From NCBI RefSeq assembly GCF_014384995.1, contig NZ_JACRSY010000070.1, positions 1 to 6,245 on the forward strand: a stretch of DNA of 6,245 nucleotides. The letters run 5' to 3'. This document shows positions 5,184 through 6,245 of the stretch, piece by piece; positions within the stretch are counted from its first letter, which is position 1; every line of letters starts with the position of its first letter. The notes beneath the pieces were generated by a model, which had not been told where the DNA came from, made no database searches, and worked only from the letters and a program-made list of their open reading frames with translations. This DNA is from Zhenhengia yiwuensis (GTDB lineage: Bacteria; Bacillota; Clostridia; Lachnospirales; Cellulosilyticaceae). The position numbers were made by a program, and so were the translations under genes.

Positions 5184-5789
5184 TTATAAATTTTTATTAG
5201 CAAGATGATCTGTTTTGTTCGAAGCTCGGATTATTTTTTTACCATCAGCAATGATCCACTCATGAATACCAGTGTCCCCAGTTGACACAAATACTTCGGT
5301 ATTTATTGGTAGGCCTAAAAAGGCACGATATAATTGATAAATCATTCCTCCGTGGGTTATTACTACAATTGTACCCTCTTTGTTTTCTGAGAGAATTTTA
5401 GATAAGACATGCTCTGCCCGATATCTAAACTGCAATTGAGATTCTTGTTCATATACGGATTCATGAAGTGCTAAATGAGGTTGATAAGGGTATTTTTCTG
5501 CTGCTTCTTCCCTGGATAATCCTGCAATTAAACCATTATTAAATTCTGCGAGCAGGTCTTCTATGTACAAACTAATACCAGTTTCATCTGATAAATGCTG
5601 TGCTGTTTGATAGGCTCTTTTTAAAGGACTGCAGTATATCTTTGATATATTGTAATTTTCTTTCACCCATTTACTCATAGCCTGTGCTTGTTGATGGCCT
5701 CTATCAGTTAGCTCAAAGTCTGCTCTACCTTCGTGTACATTCAGAAGATCTGCCTGTGATTCCCCATGTCTAATAATCAATAATCTCAT
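5184..5789 (-). CDS. Histidine phosphatase family protein (phosphoglycerate-mutase-like)
   Basis: A 201-residue member of the histidine phosphatase superfamily, which transfers phosphate through a phosphohistidine. The full active site is visible: RHGE at residues 7-10 with His8 as nucleophile, Arg58 in SPLKRAYQTA, Glu82 (AEFNNG) as likely proton donor, and the second histidine His146 in VITHGG. The length matches the small cofactor-independent phosphatases of the CobC/PhoE/GpmB-like group. The substrate cannot be told: phosphosugars, alpha-ribazole phosphate or other small phosphate esters are possible, and there are no cobalamin genes nearby to argue for CobC. The ribosome site AAGGGG (5803-5798) is 8 nt before the ATG, and a near-consensus promoter lies just upstream. 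It is transcribed alone, convergent with recQ, and has no signal peptide. Confidence 0.9.
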   Translation of the reverse strand: MRLLIIRHGESQADLLNVHEGRADFELTDRGHQQAQAMSKWVKENYNISKIYCSPLKRAYQTAQHLSDETGISLYIEDLLAEFNNGLIAGLSREEAAEKYPYQPHLALHESVYEQESQLQFRYRAEHVLSKILSENKEGTIVVITHGGMIYQLYRAFLGLPINTEVFVSTGDTGIHEWIIADGKKIIRASNKTDHLANKNL

Positions 5790-5821
5790 ATGTTCAACCC
5801 CTTCGATTTGTAGTAGAATTT

Positions 5822-5850
5822 ATTATAATGTTTTTGTTTGAAATTTTCAA
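5822..5850 (-). promoter_or_regulatory. Promoter of the histidine phosphatase gene
   Basis: On the minus strand, TTGAAA (5850-5845) and a perfect TATAAT (5827-5822) are separated by 17 nt. Transcription should start near 5815, leaving a short leader of about 25 nt with the ribosome site. No operator-like repeat is evident within it. Confidence 0.82.
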
Positions 5851-5921
5851 TTTATTAAAAAGTAATACATAAAGCATTAATACTACACTAAAGAAGTTAG
5901 AGAAAATGGAATAAAATAGAG

Positions 5922-5957
5922 TATAAAGTTGTGAATAAAGGTCTATATAACTTTGTA
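5922..5957. repeat. Weak 9-bp inverted repeat in the phosphatase-smpB gap
   Basis: TATAAAGTT (5922-5930) pairs with AACTTTGTA (5949-5957), with one T-G pair, around an 18-nt loop. It has no T-run and is AT-rich, so chance is quite possible. Apart from this and the two divergent promoters, the gap 5790-6084 shows no convincing gene or RNA element. Confidence 0.25.
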
Positions 5958-6022
5958 GTGAGAGTTTATTTCAGATTAAATGACTATTAAAGAGACATAA
6001 GATTGGTAATGATAAGAAAGAG

Positions 6023-6050
6023 TTGAAACTTAACGTAGATATGATATAAT
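6023..6050 (+). promoter_or_regulatory. smpB promoter with extended -10
   Basis: TTGAAA (6023-6028) and a perfect TATAAT (6045-6050) are separated by 16 nt, and TG at 6042-6043 makes an extended -10. Transcription should start near 6057, about 28 nt before the smpB start codon. smpB therefore has its own promoter rather than being read from an upstream rnr-type gene. Confidence 0.85.
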
Positions 6051-6084
6051 AACTTATGCACTAATGAGAAAGAGAGGAAAGGTC

Positions 6085-6245
6085 ATGGCGAAAAATCCAA
6101 ATGCCTATAAGCTTGTTGCACAAAACAAAAAAGCTTATCACGATTATTTTATAGAAGAAACGTTTGAAGCAGGCATTGTACTTGTTGGAACAGAAGTAAA
6201 ATCCATCCGCCAAGGCAGTGGTTCCGTTAAGGAAAGTTTTATTCG
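6085..6245 (+). CDS. smpB: SsrA-binding protein SmpB, 5' part (runs off the window)
   Basis: SmpB binds tmRNA and brings it to stalled ribosomes for trans-translation, which tags unfinished proteins for degradation. The first 53 residues are present, about a third of the usual length of roughly 155. The family signature is clear: NKKAYHDYFIEETFEAGIVL, then VGTEVKSIRQG and SVKESF, the conserved beta-barrel core that contacts tmRNA. The ATG at 6085 follows AGAGAGG (6071-6077) by 7 nt. In many Firmicutes smpB follows rnr (RNase R); here a histidine phosphatase on the other strand lies upstream. The gene is open to the right edge with no sign of damage. Confidence 0.97.
   Translation, partial: MAKNPNAYKLVAQNKKAYHDYFIEETFEAGIVLVGTEVKSIRQGSGSVKESFI

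Noticed and set aside
5790..6084. Possible small gene or riboswitch between the phosphatase and smpB
   Set aside because: No open frame with a ribosome site and no stable structured leader is visible; the two divergent promoters account for the gap.

Overview
The window looks like the chromosome of a low-GC Gram-positive anaerobe of the Clostridia. The evidence is strong AAGGAGG-type ribosome sites, AT-rich spacers, a RecQ helicase with an extra C-terminal helix-turn-helix region, and a clostridial-type phage lysin. I cannot name the genus with confidence. The window covers the right-hand end of a prophage (about 1-3032), the host gene it interrupts, and two further host genes.

Prophage part: a small phage protein is open to the left edge (to 291). 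A hairpin follows, then a two-gene lysis cassette: a BhlA/UviB-type holin (382-630) and an N-acetylmuramoyl-L-alanine amidase (632-1393), separated by 1 bp and ended by a terminator. Past the lysin lies a cargo zone with its own signals. It holds two small unrecognised membrane-protein genes (1502-1762, with an apparent ATA start, and 1910-2131), each followed by a terminator with the same 8-bp stem. A hicA-hicB toxin-antitoxin operon (2248-2886) comes next. Its promoter spacer consists entirely of a 17-bp palindrome, a likely HicB operator. A strong terminator (2941-2973) closes the prophage.

Junction: at about 3030-3033 the sequence turns abruptly into a RecQ helicase reading frame. The frame starts at Cys-Tyr-Gln-Val-Pro-Ala, just after the GKS of Walker A, and runs intact to the normal C-terminus (5105). 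The N-terminal part with the ATP-binding P-loop is missing and is presumably at the other, unseen end of the prophage. The natural reading is that the phage integrated inside recQ and split it. Such insertion into a conserved motif of a protein-coding gene is typical of large-serine-recombinase phages, but the integrase is not in the window.

Host part: recQ ends in a 17-bp-stem terminator. A histidine-phosphatase (phosphoglycerate-mutase-like) gene lies convergent to it on the minus strand (5789-5184) with a near-consensus promoter. smpB, the tmRNA-binding trans-translation factor, starts at 6085 behind an extended -10 promoter and runs off the right edge.

The points most worth checking are the split recQ as a possible reversible phage switch, the hicAB operator geometry, the twin cargo cassettes with matching terminator stems, and the ATA start codon.
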